Of a DNA stretch of 13,142 bases, positions 1 to 7,069 are shown in pieces; the stretch's first letter is position 1, and each line of letters starts with the position of its first letter. The notes beneath the pieces are model-generated. The model had not been told where the DNA came from and did no database searches. It saw only the letters and a program-made list of their open reading frames with translations. Origin of the DNA: JABMRW01 sp964396965 (GTDB lineage Bacteria; Chloroflexota; Dehalococcoidia; Dehalococcoidales; BS750m-G39); NCBI GenBank assembly GCA_964396965.1, contig CAYNGD010000033.1:1-13142 (forward strand), given 5' to 3'. The position numbers and the translations under genes are program-made.

Positions 1-72
1 GAGGGCACCGACGGGCTTACCGCCAAGATTGAGATACCGAACAAGGGGGGAGGTATGAAATTATGGACCTGA
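1..72 (+). CDS. C-terminal end of unknown phage-module protein (partial)
   Basis: The first reading frame is open from the window edge to a TGA at 70-72 and gives 23 residues ending in KGGGMKLWT. It overlaps the start of the next gene by 10 bases, the usual packing of phage structural genes, and the purine-rich GGGGGGAGG that serves as the next gene's ribosome binding site is read here as Gly codons. The fragment is too short to name. From its place before a head-tail adaptor-like gene it could be a capsid-side protein, but that is inference only. Confidence 0.55.
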   Translation, partial: EGTDGLTAKIEIPNKGGGMKLWT

Positions 73-656
73 ATGCGATGAGGACTATTGTCAGGCGAGA
101 CTTAAAAGACGAAGATGCCGGGAACTACCGCTGGGGCGACGACGAGCTGGACCGGCACATCGCCCGGGCGGTAAAGGAGTTTTCCGAGGCGGTCCCCTTT
201 CCGGCCAAGGCCACCCTGCCCACTATTGCCGGCTCCAGGGTGATTGATATCTCCCCGCTGACCGACCGGGTTATGGTGGAGGCGGTGGAATACCCCCTGG
301 AGATGTTCCCGCCCAGCTACCAGAGGTTCGCTTTGTGGGGGCAGGCCCTGACCCTTTTCAGCGACGAAGTTCCCGACGGCTCCGACTGCAACGTCTATTA
401 CGGTGTGCTCCACACCCTTGATGCCGAGGGTTCGACCATCCCCACCAGGTATGAAGACCTGATTGCTACCGGTGCCGAGGGCTACGCCGCCGTGGAGTGG
501 GCGGGCTTCGCCATCAACCGGGTGAGCCTGGGTGGTAGCACCACCCCCCAGGAGTTCCTCGCCTGGGGCAACGAGAGATTAAAGCAGTTCCGCGGTGAGC
601 TGAGGCGGCTGGGAAGAAGGAACCAGGTCAGAATCCGCCAGCTCTACCGCCAGTAA
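63..656 (+). CDS. Phage head-tail connector/adaptor-like protein
   Basis: This 197-residue soluble protein has the plan of phage head-tail adaptor (gp6/DUF6682-like) proteins. A short helical N-terminus with the motif RWGDDELDRHIARAVKEF (about residues 23-40) is followed by a beta-rich middle and a second helical part with an acidic/aromatic stretch (about 130-180). It ends in a strongly basic tail rich in Arg (about 173-197). In that family, adaptors form a ring under the portal that docks the tail. The ATG at 63 is supported by GGGGGGAGG 8 bases upstream. The upstream gene overlaps it and the next gene follows after 11 bases. The family assignment rests on the recognised N-terminal pattern and context. 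A tail-completion protein is the main alternative. Confidence 0.6.
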   Translation: MDLNAMRTIVRRDLKDEDAGNYRWGDDELDRHIARAVKEFSEAVPFPAKATLPTIAGSRVIDISPLTDRVMVEAVEYPLEMFPPSYQRFALWGQALTLFSDEVPDGSDCNVYYGVLHTLDAEGSTIPTRYEDLIATGAEGYAAVEWAGFAINRVSLGGSTTPQEFLAWGNERLKQFRGELRRLGRRNQVRIRQLYRQ

Positions 657-667
657 AGGAGGCCAAG

Positions 668-997
668 ATGAAAGTGAGAGAGGCACTGGCCAAGACCAAG
701 GACGGTTTGCCCAAGGAGGCGTTTGCCATCGTCGGCGACCCCGATGACCCCAGGACCTGGAAGCTGCCCCACCATAAGCCGAGCATCCTCCGGGCGCTCA
801 AAGGCCGATTGGACATCGAGAAGACAGTTGACTGGGAATTAATGCCGGCGGCGGTGGCGGCGCTGTCCCCCGGCGGCTACCGGGGGCGCCGGGTTGACGC
901 CAGCCCGGAGCAGATACTCCAGGCGGCCCGGCACCTGGCCGCCCACTACCTTAAAGCGGGTAAGGCGCTGCCGGATACCCTGGCGGCGCTGGGATAG
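668..997 (+). CDS. Small phage-associated protein with LPKEAFAIVGD motif
   Basis: This 109-residue basic protein has no signal peptide or membrane segment. The N-terminal part contains GLPKEAFAIVGDPDDPRTWKLPHHK-type sequence (residues 13-37). It resembles the 'LPdSaFA...LPhhd...LraAL' module (DUF6582-like) found in phage small proteins and in regions attached to prohead proteases. Residues 40-60 carry the matching RALKGRLD segment. The C-terminal half is helical, with SPEQILQAARHLAAHYL at about 78-94. A strong AAAGGAGG lies just before the ATG, and the gene sits 11 bases after the adaptor gene, so the two are surely co-transcribed. Its role is not known. A capsid-processing or DNA-packaging accessory is only a guess from the motif. 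Confidence 0.55.
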   Translation: MKVREALAKTKDGLPKEAFAIVGDPDDPRTWKLPHHKPSILRALKGRLDIEKTVDWELMPAAVAALSPGGYRGRRVDASPEQILQAARHLAAHYLKAGKALPDTLAALG

Positions 998-1006
998 GGG
1001 GCAGGC

Positions 1007-1156
1007 ATGATAGAAGAACTGTATAAGTGGCTGTGGAGCCGGATAGGGGGCCGGCCCTGGACATATATCATTCGGGATAATCAGAAGAAATACCCCCTGC
1101 TCTGGCTCTTATTGTTCGGGGCACTGGGCATTATCCTGGGGCATCTTTTCTGGTGA
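1007..1156 (+). CDS. 49-residue single-pass membrane protein of the phage module
   Basis: An ATG at 1007, preceded by GGGGGCAGG, opens a 49-codon frame ending in TGA at 1154-1156. It starts 9 bases after the preceding stop, and its own stop overlaps the GAGGAG ribosome binding site of the next gene, so it fits the operon exactly. The protein begins with an amphipathic, Trp-rich stretch (residues 4-20), has a charged middle (RDNQKK, 23-28) and ends in one hydrophobic helix (about 31-48). Size and topology would suit a holin-like or spanin-like protein or a small tail-associated membrane protein, but there is no diagnostic motif. Coding status rests on the tight spacing, the binding site and the clean membrane segment. 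Confidence 0.6.
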   Translation: MIEELYKWLWSRIGGRPWTYIIRDNQKKYPLLWLLLFGALGIILGHLFW

Positions 1157-1166
1157 GGAGACATCA

Positions 1167-3170
1167 ATGAGAGAGCTCAGCTCAACACTGCTGGCCGCCC
1201 AGCAGCAGGCCTCCCGCATCCCCTGCGTTAAGGTGGAGGCCTCAAACAGGCACGCCGGGGTGGTCAACCTGCGCTGGGAGAGACTCTATACCGGCTCGGA
1301 GGCCGACTACTACCACGCCCTGACCATGCCCGGCGATGGCTCGCTGATAAGGGTCAGGGTGACACCGCCATCCGATGCCCGCAAGCTCTACCGCCAGAGG
1401 GTGACCAGCCCCGGCCCTCAGTCCGACTTCAGCCAATGGGTCTACACTAGCCAGTACGATGCGGTTACGGTGGCTGTCGGCTCACTGGGGTCTGAGGCCA
1501 GCATCTTCTGGATTAAGAGTGACCGCAAGCTTTACCACCTCAAGAGCACCGACTATGGGGCCAGCTGGGGCAGTCCCCAGCTGCTGACTTATACCCCCAC
1601 CACTGCCATCAACGGACTGGCCTGTGCCTACAAGCCTAATGGTGACATCGCCCTGTTCTTTGCCGACCAGGCCACCCTCTACGTGATGAAGCGGTTAAGT
1701 GGTAGCTGGCAGGCCAAAATTGCCTGGGACAAGACCACCGGCGACCTCTCCGGCCTGGCGGCTGTCTATGATGGCGACTGGGACCTTCCGGTCACCGGCC
1801 AAGATAGCGGCGGCAATTTCAAGCTGTGGTCGCTGGTCTACGGCGACGGCGGTGATGTTACCGAAGGCAGCTGGTCGGAGCTAAAGGAATTTGCTGCCGC
1901 ACCCGCCGACGGCGACTTTGAGTACCGCACCGCTTTTATGGACAAGCCCGATGTTTGCCGCTGCTTCTTCGTCGAGAGCTTCAGCGGCAATGAGGCCTAC
2001 AGCCGCCCGTGTTGGTCATACTCGGTGCCGGGGAGCAAATTCACCGATAATCTATGGCACGAGCCGGTGCCCTTTAACCTTGACAGCCAGTACGGGCTGG
2101 CTATCGCCCATTACGGCGATTATTGCTGGCTTTCCAGCCCCTATGGCGTCTGGCGGGCCGGGCTCAGCCCCCAGAGCCTTGATCTATCCGCCGACGTCCT
2201 TTCGCTGAAAGAGGAACTGAGCCCCAGCGGCGGCAGCCTTAATGTAGAACTCAGCAACGACGACGGGCGCTACGCCGCCCCGGGAGAGGGCGATTTGTCT
2301 GTTCTCGACATCGGCGGCCAGTTTGATTTCAGCCCCGGCTATGTCACCGCCCAGGGTAACGAGGTAAGCTCCGGGCTGTCCTTTATGGTTAACTCTTATG
2401 AGCATAATAGCGCCGGCGGCCAGTCCAGCCTGGTGCTCAACGCCGCCGACGGCTGGAGCCTAATCGAGGGCTGGCGAGCGCGGCACCAGTTCCGCTGGAA
2501 CAAGGATACCGAGGAGATGAACGTGGGGCAGCTCCTGGCCTTCGTCCTGGGTAGGGTGGGCCTGAAGCTGGAGGTGAAGTCCCAGTCTTCGGTTATGAGC
2601 GGCTACTACCCTGATTTCACCATCAACCCTGGTAACAGCGGCGACACTGTTGTCCAGAGGCTGCTCTCCTTCGTCCCCGACGTCCTCTTTATCGAGGGCG
2701 ACACCGCCTGGGTGGTCAACCCCCTGGCCGGGGATGATTCTGATTATGCCTACGGCCTGTCCCATCCCGTGGTTGAGGGGAGGTATAAAGAGGTGGGGTG
2801 GGGGCTTGACCGCGTCCAGGTGGCGGGCTACGACCCGGCGCAGGGTGAGGCGATAGTGGTCGATAGTTTCAGCTGGGAGCAGGTGGACCGCCTCTACGAT
2901 AGACTGATATGGGTCGAGGACAGGAACCTGGATACGGCGGCCAGGGCCGGGGAGAGGGGGGAGGCCTACCTGAGGCGGGCCGAGATGGAGGCGGTCAATG
3001 GCGCCATCCTGACGCCGGTCAACTGCGGTCAGCAGCTCTATGATGTGGTTGACATAACGGACAGCCGGGCCGGTCTGGATGCGGCTAAGCGGCGTGTCAT
3101 CGGGCTGACGCTGGTCTACCGCCCCCGCCGGGGAGAGTACCAGCAGAGATTATTGCTGGGGGGAGTGTAG
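1167..3170 (+). CDS. Phage tail hub/baseplate-like protein with N-terminal propeller-like region
   Basis: This 667-residue protein is the largest of the module. Residues 1-80 are an N-terminal attachment-like region (LLAAQQQA...LYTGSEADYYHA). Residues about 90-335 repeat short beta strands and contain one clear Asp-box, S127-T-D-Y-G-A-S-W134, the signature of sialidase/BNR propellers, plus weaker blade-like repeats such as the SxxLYxxK patterns and GDYCWLSSPYGVWRAG at 317-332. Residues about 336-667 look like a tail-hub or baseplate protein: a strand-rich start (LSLKEELSPSGGSLNVEL), a helical insert (VGQLLAFVLGRVGL, 453-466) and a C-terminal VVDITDSRAGL...VIGLTLVYRP segment typical of hub C-termini. 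No catalytic sialidase residues can be assigned. A role as an adhesive or receptor-facing tail component is inferred. The ATG at 1167 follows GAGGAGA at normal spacing. Confidence 0.65.
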   Translation: MRELSSTLLAAQQQASRIPCVKVEASNRHAGVVNLRWERLYTGSEADYYHALTMPGDGSLIRVRVTPPSDARKLYRQRVTSPGPQSDFSQWVYTSQYDAVTVAVGSLGSEASIFWIKSDRKLYHLKSTDYGASWGSPQLLTYTPTTAINGLACAYKPNGDIALFFADQATLYVMKRLSGSWQAKIAWDKTTGDLSGLAAVYDGDWDLPVTGQDSGGNFKLWSLVYGDGGDVTEGSWSELKEFAAAPADGDFEYRTAFMDKPDVCRCFFVESFSGNEAYSRPCWSYSVPGSKFTDNLWHEPVPFNLDSQYGLAIAHYGDYCWLSSPYGVWRAGLSPQSLDLSADVLSLKEELSPSGGSLNVELSNDDGRYAAPGEGDLSVLDIGGQFDFSPGYVTAQGNEVSSGLSFMVNSYEHNSAGGQSSLVLNAADGWSLIEGWRARHQFRWNKDTEEMNVGQLLAFVLGRVGLKLEVKSQSSVMSGYYPDFTINPGNSGDTVVQRLLSFVPDVLFIEGDTAWVVNPLAGDDSDYAYGLSHPVVEGRYKEVGWGLDRVQVAGYDPAQGEAIVVDSFSWEQVDRLYDRLIWVEDRNLDTAARAGERGEAYLRRAEMEAVNGAILTPVNCGQQLYDVVDITDSRAGLDAAKRRVIGLTLVYRPRRGEYQQRLLLGGV

Positions 3171-3171
3171 A

Positions 3172-3384
3172 ATGAGTTTAAAAAAAGCGGTGCTGAAGAG
3201 CTTCAACTCCGGCAACTATACCGCCACCGTCCAGCTTGACGGCAGCCAAAAGGCCTACCTGGAGGGGATTTCCGTGGCGCGTAACCTGCCTGCCGCCGAG
3301 ATGACACTGGGGAGGAGGGTGGCCGTTATCTTCTTTGACGAGCACAACGCCAGAGACGCGGTGGTGATAGGCGTCTATAGCTAA
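3172..3384 (+). CDS. Small OB-like baseplate/tail protein
   Basis: This 70-residue protein is almost all beta strand by pattern: KKAVLKSFNSGNYTATVQLD, AYLEGISVARNLP, RRVAVIFFDEH and DAVVIGVY. Such short 'value-plus-barrel' proteins follow tail-hub genes in many phages and match the N-terminal OB fold of gpV/gp5-type baseplate proteins, without the spike helix. It starts one base after the hub gene's stop, with the GGGGGAG of the hub's last codons as ribosome binding site, so it is translationally coupled to it. It is the last + strand gene of the module; the opposite-strand gene stops 3 bases beyond. Function as a hub partner or plug is inferred from order and fold pattern. Confidence 0.5.
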   Translation: MSLKKAVLKSFNSGNYTATVQLDGSQKAYLEGISVARNLPAAEMTLGRRVAVIFFDEHNARDAVVIGVYS

Positions 3385-3387
3385 AGC

Positions 3388-4296
3388 CTAAGGCCTTTTT
3401 ACTCTTTTGAGCTTCGACCACCACCTTCGTGAATGGTTTACTGACCTCTGGTATAGAGGTGATAAACTCCTGCGGTACAGGTAGATAGCTACTCCTGCCG
3501 CCACTGCGGCAATAGCCCCGCCGATTGGCCACCAGTTGAATGGTTTAGCCGGCGTTGTTTCCGCTGGTATCACAGGAGTGGTTGTGGGTATTGGCGTGAG
3601 TCCGGGTGCTGCTGTGGGGGGAGACTTTGGCGCCGTTGTTGGTGCTATCGTCGGCGCTGTTGTCGGCACCTCTGGCTCATAGTCTAGGACGGCTATATCA
3701 TTAAGACGGCCTATTTTAGCGGTGATGGTGTGGGCTTCGGTATCAACCAGGCAGTCCGGCTTCATCCACTCTCCGGTTGCCGGGTCGCGCAAAGCGATGG
3801 CCAGGCTTTCCTCGGCAACGCCCTCAGGAATATCGCTCGGGTCATAGTGATATATTATGGTGGCGGGAGGAGTAAAGGCGGTAAGTTTGGGGACGACATC
3901 GTAGACAGCGCCGATAAGGTGGGCCCCCTCCGGCAGAGAAGGCGGTGTGGTCATTTCATGCAGGCCGATGCACTTGGGGCATTGGCCATCGGGGGTTAGA
4001 ACCGTAGTTCCTTGGTCAAGGTAGAGGTAGAGTTTCTTATCAAACGACTTAATCACGAAGCCCTCGAAGACCAGGCCGCCGCTGGTGGTCCGGCCGGTGG
4101 TGACCACCTCGCCCGCCGGGCACCCCGGTATCTCCACGGGCGACCCGCCGCCGCCCGGTGAGCTAGAGGCTGGCCGGGCAGTGATGGTGACGGCGGCCTG
4201 CTGGCCGCCCTCCTGCCCTAAAGCCAGGTAGGCAGGGATAGTGCCGGCCAGGGCCAGTATTATAACGCCTATTATGGCATAAGCCAGCCTTTTCAC
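3388..4296 (-). CDS. Exported membrane-anchored protein with Thr/Pro-rich stalk
   Basis: This 302-residue protein starts at GTG (4296), with GGAG motifs just upstream. Residues 5-27 are a signal peptide or N-terminal anchor. Residues 30-205 form the exported part: a low-complexity S/G segment (43-52), a beta-rich domain with C59, a CPKC pair (C106, C109) and C182, and a strand-rich section (LAIALRDPATGEWMKPD...GRLNDIAVL, 165-204). That section resembles the end of ZU5-like surface modules often found in Chloroflexota exported proteins. Residues 208-252 are a Thr/Pro-rich spacer with repeated APT/TTAP units. A membrane helix at about 255-275 and a basic tail of some 27 residues (YRRS...KLKRVKRP) complete it. 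The layout says cell-surface protein held by its C-terminus. It is the last gene of the - strand operon. Its specific function is unknown. Confidence 0.6.
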   Translation of the reverse strand: MKRLAYAIIGVIILALAGTIPAYLALGQEGGQQAAVTITARPASSSPGGGGSPVEIPGCPAGEVVTTGRTTSGGLVFEGFVIKSFDKKLYLYLDQGTTVLTPDGQCPKCIGLHEMTTPPSLPEGAHLIGAVYDVVPKLTAFTPPATIIYHYDPSDIPEGVAEESLAIALRDPATGEWMKPDCLVDTEAHTITAKIGRLNDIAVLDYEPEVPTTAPTIAPTTAPKSPPTAAPGLTPIPTTTPVIPAETTPAKPFNWWPIGGAIAAVAAGVAIYLYRRSLSPLYQRSVNHSRRWWSKLKRVKRP

Positions 4297-4315
4297 CGCT
4301 CCGAATCTCCGCTTA

Positions 4316-4798
4316 CTATTTCATTGTCACCAGCCACCGGCAGGCGAGCTCGGTCTGCACCATCCCGGTCTGGGTTACGTCCTTGGCCACAATCCAGAAC
4401 TCCCACTTCGGCGGCGCCTGGGCATCCTCGGGCATCTCCACGGCGATGAGCACATCTCTGGTCTCCTTAGCTGCCAGCACCGGCGCCGGGTCGGCGATTG
4501 TTACCCAGTCTTGAGCGGTGGCGGGTGCCGGCTCGTAGCCCTCGGTAACGTTATCGCTTACCTCGTATCTGACCGAGAATTCCGCTGGCCCGTCGCTGCC
4601 GTTGTGCAGGCTAATTATGTACTCCGCCCTGGCCCCGGGGTGGAAATTGCCCACCTCTACCTTGGCCGGGCTAATCCAGGTCTTGTCATATAGACCGGGC
4701 GGCGGCGTAGTGGTTACCACCCCGGTAGGCTCCGTGGGCTGGGGGCAACCGGCCAGTAGCAGCCCGGCTATCACTATCAGTGCAACCAACCACTTCAT
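4316..4798 (-). CDS. Lipoprotein with Ig-like beta-sandwich domain
   Basis: This 160-residue protein has a textbook lipoprotein signal: MK, a hydrophobic run and the lipobox L15-A-G-C18. It should therefore be processed by Lgt and Lsp and attached through C18. A short Pro/Thr linker (19-36) leads to a single domain (about 40-160) whose strands and spacing (VEVGNFHPGARAEYIISLHN, then FSVRYEV, VLAAKETRDVLIAVEMP, WEFWIVA) match Ig-like or NEW3-type folds used to mediate contacts at cell surfaces. No catalytic residues are visible. The ATG at 4798 follows CGGAGAG at 6-base spacing. The gene lies 19 bases before the stalk protein and 86 bases after the small secreted protein. A scaffolding or binding role within the surface structure is inferred. 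Confidence 0.65.
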   Translation of the reverse strand: MKWLVALIVIAGLLLAGCPQPTEPTGVVTTTPPPGLYDKTWISPAKVEVGNFHPGARAEYIISLHNGSDGPAEFSVRYEVSDNVTEGYEPAPATAQDWVTIADPAPVLAAKETRDVLIAVEMPEDAQAPPKWEFWIVAKDVTQTGMVQTELACRWLVTMK

Positions 4799-4884
4799 AA
4801 CAACTCTCCGTTGAGTCTAGACGCCAGAATATTACTGGTGCTTTCAATCTCAGTTGCAGGCTTTCCACCTGTCCTAAAGCCAGA
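4799..4884 (-). other. Two-hairpin leader between secreted protein and lipoprotein genes
   Basis: On the - strand the 86 bases between the two genes can form two hairpins. The first pairs GGCTTT with AAAGCC (arms 4859-4864 and 4876-4881, 11-base loop) just 3 bases after the upstream stop codon. The second pairs CGCCAG with CTGGTG, with one G-T pair (arms 4822-4827 and 4835-4840, 7-base loop). Neither has a U-run, so they are not standard terminators. They may trim or stabilise the transcript so that the upstream gene is expressed more than the rest. No riboswitch class was recognised. Confidence 0.3.
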
Positions 4885-5421
4885 TTAATGCGGTACCGCT
4901 GTTAGTGTGACCGTAGTCGTTTGCTCATCAACGTGAGTAAAGCTGGAGGGCGCTTCGAGCTCTAACTCCCAGCTGGGGTTGACGCCCACCGCCACAGCAT
5001 CGCACAGCAGTGCGGCAGGACCAGGCGGTACCACCGGTACGGTTATATCGTAATTGCCTGCACCTGAGCTGCCACCAGACCCGCCGTTAGCGCTGCTGGC
5101 GTTTAGCTGGGCAGTATCTGCACCAGCCGCACCGTAGGTCCAGCTGTTAGTCCCGCTTACTGGTGACCACCCGTCGCACTGTATATTGATGTCCATGGCT
5201 ACCGTGCTGTTATTGGTGATAGTCGACCAACCTGTGCCAGTATTGGGAGTGGTACCGGCAGTAACAACTCCAAAGCCAAAGCTCCCTTGTGAGTTGGTAA
5301 TGCTGACCCAGCCCGGCGTGGCGGTTACCGTCACGTCAGCCGTGTTGGCGGCCAGGGCGCTGCTAACGGGAATCACCGTCAGCGCCAGCGCCAGCAGAAT
5401 GGCCAAGAGGGCTTTCTTCAT
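4885..5421 (-). CDS. Small secreted beta-sandwich surface protein
   Basis: This 178-residue protein has a clear signal peptide (MKKALLAILLALALT...SSALA, cut expected after A24) and no other membrane segment. The mature part is Ser/Thr/Gly/Asn-rich, strand-rich and nearly free of Lys. It contains only two Cys (C82, C140), which could form one disulfide. Its core TNNSTVAMDINIQ (69-81) and its end WELELEAPSSFT...TTTVTLTA (151-175) match the last 130 residues of the protein encoded just upstream in the operon, so the two are paralogous domains. GAGGAGGT at 8-base spacing before the ATG is the strongest ribosome binding site in the window, which suggests an abundant product such as a structural subunit. 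A TasA/camelysin-like fibre protein is a possible analogue, but its diagnostic motifs were not seen. Confidence 0.65.
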   Translation of the reverse strand: MKKALLAILLALALTVIPVSSALAANTADVTVTATPGWVSITNSQGSFGFGVVTAGTTPNTGTGWSTITNNSTVAMDINIQCDGWSPVSGTNSWTYGAAGADTAQLNASSANGGSGGSSGAGNYDITVPVVPPGPAALLCDAVAVGVNPSWELELEAPSSFTHVDEQTTTVTLTAVPH

Positions 5422-5464
5422 TCTCTTTTACCTCCTCTTTTTTATTTTAGAAGGCCTGTCGACC

Positions 5465-6961
5465 TCAGGCTAAGGTTGCCGTCAGGGTTATGGTTGAGGT
5501 TTTCGGGGTGTTATCGGTGAAGGTGCCCGTTTCCAGCTTTATTTCCCACTTTTTGTTACTTGATGCCCCTAAATTTGATATGAAGCTCTGGTCGCTGGTG
5601 GTCAGTGTCACCATATCACCTTCGTTATTATCTCCCTCCTTGCCCGCTTTAAGGGTGACGGTGTCGACGCCGGGAGAACTGGCCAGAGTCCACCCCACTC
5701 CCCCAGTAAAGTTGGTGGCCTTAATCTGGATATTAATTGCGGCTGAACTATTATTGGTCACTTCAAAGTAGCACTCTCCGTCATCCAGGGGGAAGGTGGG
5801 GGCAGTAGTCCCACCGTATGACCAGTAAGAGTGGCTTTCGGAGACTGTTCCGAAGTTCTTACTGATTGGGTTATTAATTATAGCCGGCTCCTCAATGCCT
5901 ACGGTAGCGCTCGGCTCCGGGGAAGCGTATTTGCGTACCCTCACGTTATCAAATCTGGCCCAGGCTCCATAATGGTTGGATAATCCGATTTCCCCCTGCC
6001 CTGAATACTGTGTGTTGGTTACAGTGGACTTGAGGTTGCCGTTGCTGTATATCTGGAATGTTGAGCCGTTTATCACCAGTTTGGCTTTTTGCCACTGGCC
6101 GACTATGCCGAATCGCGTTACCGCCGTGCCGAACCCACCCCAGTATGCATATGGGGGCTTCATCCAGGGCGTTTCAGTTCCAGAACGGGTATCCCACCTC
6201 CCCTTGTAGCCGGTATTGGCTGCGTAGTCACCCCTGAAGATTATCTCGGGGAGGGCATTGGTTGTCGGGTAGACGTCGGCCTCGATTATGCCGTTCTGAA
6301 ACACATTGTAGGTCGCATCCGAGCCGATAACCGTCAGTCCGTAGGGGTAGCCGCTCGTCGAGCCGCCGCTGATTTGCAGGCAGGGAGCTGGATTACCGTA
6401 GCTGGTGTTAATGGCCACGTCGGTACCTATATGGACGTTCCATTTGCTCAGGCCGTTGCTAAAATCGTCGAAGAAGTCGAAGGTCGCATCTCCATTGCTG
6501 GCGCTGCTGGCGGCGGTATTGCCGTAGTACATATAAATTGTTGATGTCCCTGGGGTCTTCACCTTGACCCAGATTTTCGAGGTGCCGGTGTTGTCCCAGG
6601 ATTCAACCCAGTAGTCCTGCAGGGTAACTTCGTCTGAGCCGGTAAAGCGGATATCTGAGCCATCGGCTTTGACATTGGCGTAGGGGTTGCCCATTTTACT
6701 GGTGGTAAGGGTAATCAGGACCTGATAGTCGGCGACGGGTGTTGCCGGGCTTAAGTTTATCGCTCTGCGGTATGTCCAGCCGGACAGCCAGTCCGGGCTG
6801 GCGTAGGCGGCCTCGGAGCCGATGGAGAGGGTAACCGCCGTCTCAAAGGAGAGGGTGCCAAAGCCCTTAATTGTCACCTGCCGGGCAGGCATAAAGATGC
6901 CGACCAGAATCAGTCCCACCACCAGCGGGACAGCTATAAGCAGCTTCCTCGGTAGCTTCAC
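5465..6961 (-). CDS. Membrane-anchored DUF2341/LamG-like surface protein
   Basis: This 498-residue protein starts at GTG (6961), with GAGG 8 bases upstream. Residues 8-24 are a signal anchor; no clear signal-peptidase site follows. After a short strand region, GWTYRRAINL and DYQVLITL...IYMYYGN (about 61-148) form a DUF2341 domain. FFDDFSNGLSKW to WARFDNVRVRKY (about 163-345) form a concanavalin/LamG-like carbohydrate-binding fold. SPEPSATVGIEE is the usual linker after it. Residues 368-498 are a beta-sandwich homologous to the small secreted protein downstream: TNNSSAAINIQI at 402-413 and WEIKLETGTFT...TSTITLTA at 472-496. In this family DUF2341 proteins are exported, often glycan-binding, and of undefined function. 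It heads the four-gene operon and reads away from the palindrome-rich control region, so it probably fixes expression of the set. Confidence 0.7.
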   Translation of the reverse strand: MKLPRKLLIAVPLVVGLILVGIFMPARQVTIKGFGTLSFETAVTLSIGSEAAYASPDWLSGWTYRRAINLSPATPVADYQVLITLTTSKMGNPYANVKADGSDIRFTGSDEVTLQDYWVESWDNTGTSKIWVKVKTPGTSTIYMYYGNTAASSASNGDATFDFFDDFSNGLSKWNVHIGTDVAINTSYGNPAPCLQISGGSTSGYPYGLTVIGSDATYNVFQNGIIEADVYPTTNALPEIIFRGDYAANTGYKGRWDTRSGTETPWMKPPYAYWGGFGTAVTRFGIVGQWQKAKLVINGSTFQIYSNGNLKSTVTNTQYSGQGEIGLSNHYGAWARFDNVRVRKYASPEPSATVGIEEPAIINNPISKNFGTVSESHSYWSYGGTTAPTFPLDDGECYFEVTNNSSAAINIQIKATNFTGGVGWTLASSPGVDTVTLKAGKEGDNNEGDMVTLTTSDQSFISNLGASSNKKWEIKLETGTFTDNTPKTSTITLTATLA

Positions 6962-7035
6962 CTATACGGCCTCGCTCTGTTTTCTGGTTGTGCCTAGTAC
7001 GGCGCCGCTTGAACGGTTTCTACCTTCAATTCTAG

Positions 7036-7051
7036 CTTGCCAACTGGCAAG
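7036..7051. promoter_or_regulatory. Palindromic operator candidate, site 1
   Basis: CTTGCCA-AC-TGGCAAG is a perfect 7-base-arm palindrome around a 2-base centre. Bases 7037-7049 are the exact reverse complement of bases 7125-7137. It sits about 75 bases upstream of the DUF2341 gene start, next to a possible leftward -10 (TAGAAT at 7029-7034), where a bound dimer would block transcription. Confidence 0.5.
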
Positions 7052-7069
7052 TTAAGCCTTGCTGGTTTA

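Noticed and set aside
1007..1156. Naming the 49-residue membrane protein a holin
   Set aside because: One helix and small size alone do not define a holin, and no endolysin gene lies next to it.
3385..3400. GCC-TAA-GGC followed by a T-run after the last phage gene, as a possible terminator
   Set aside because: The stem has only three certain base pairs with a bulge beyond; too weak to call, although transcripts must end or collide near here.
4841..4857. CTTTCAATCTCAGTTGC resembles the ATTGAAAG end of some CRISPR repeats
   Set aside because: It occurs once, with no second copy or spacer-like periodicity anywhere in the window, so there is no array.
4885..5421. Assignment of the small secreted protein to the TasA/camelysin family
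   Set aside because: General size, signal peptide and strand content agree, but the family's diagnostic motifs and the SipW signal pattern were not seen.
6089..6544. A 151-codon + strand open frame inside the DUF2341 gene
   Set aside because: It lies wholly within the recognised gene on the other strand and has no ribosome binding site or domain.
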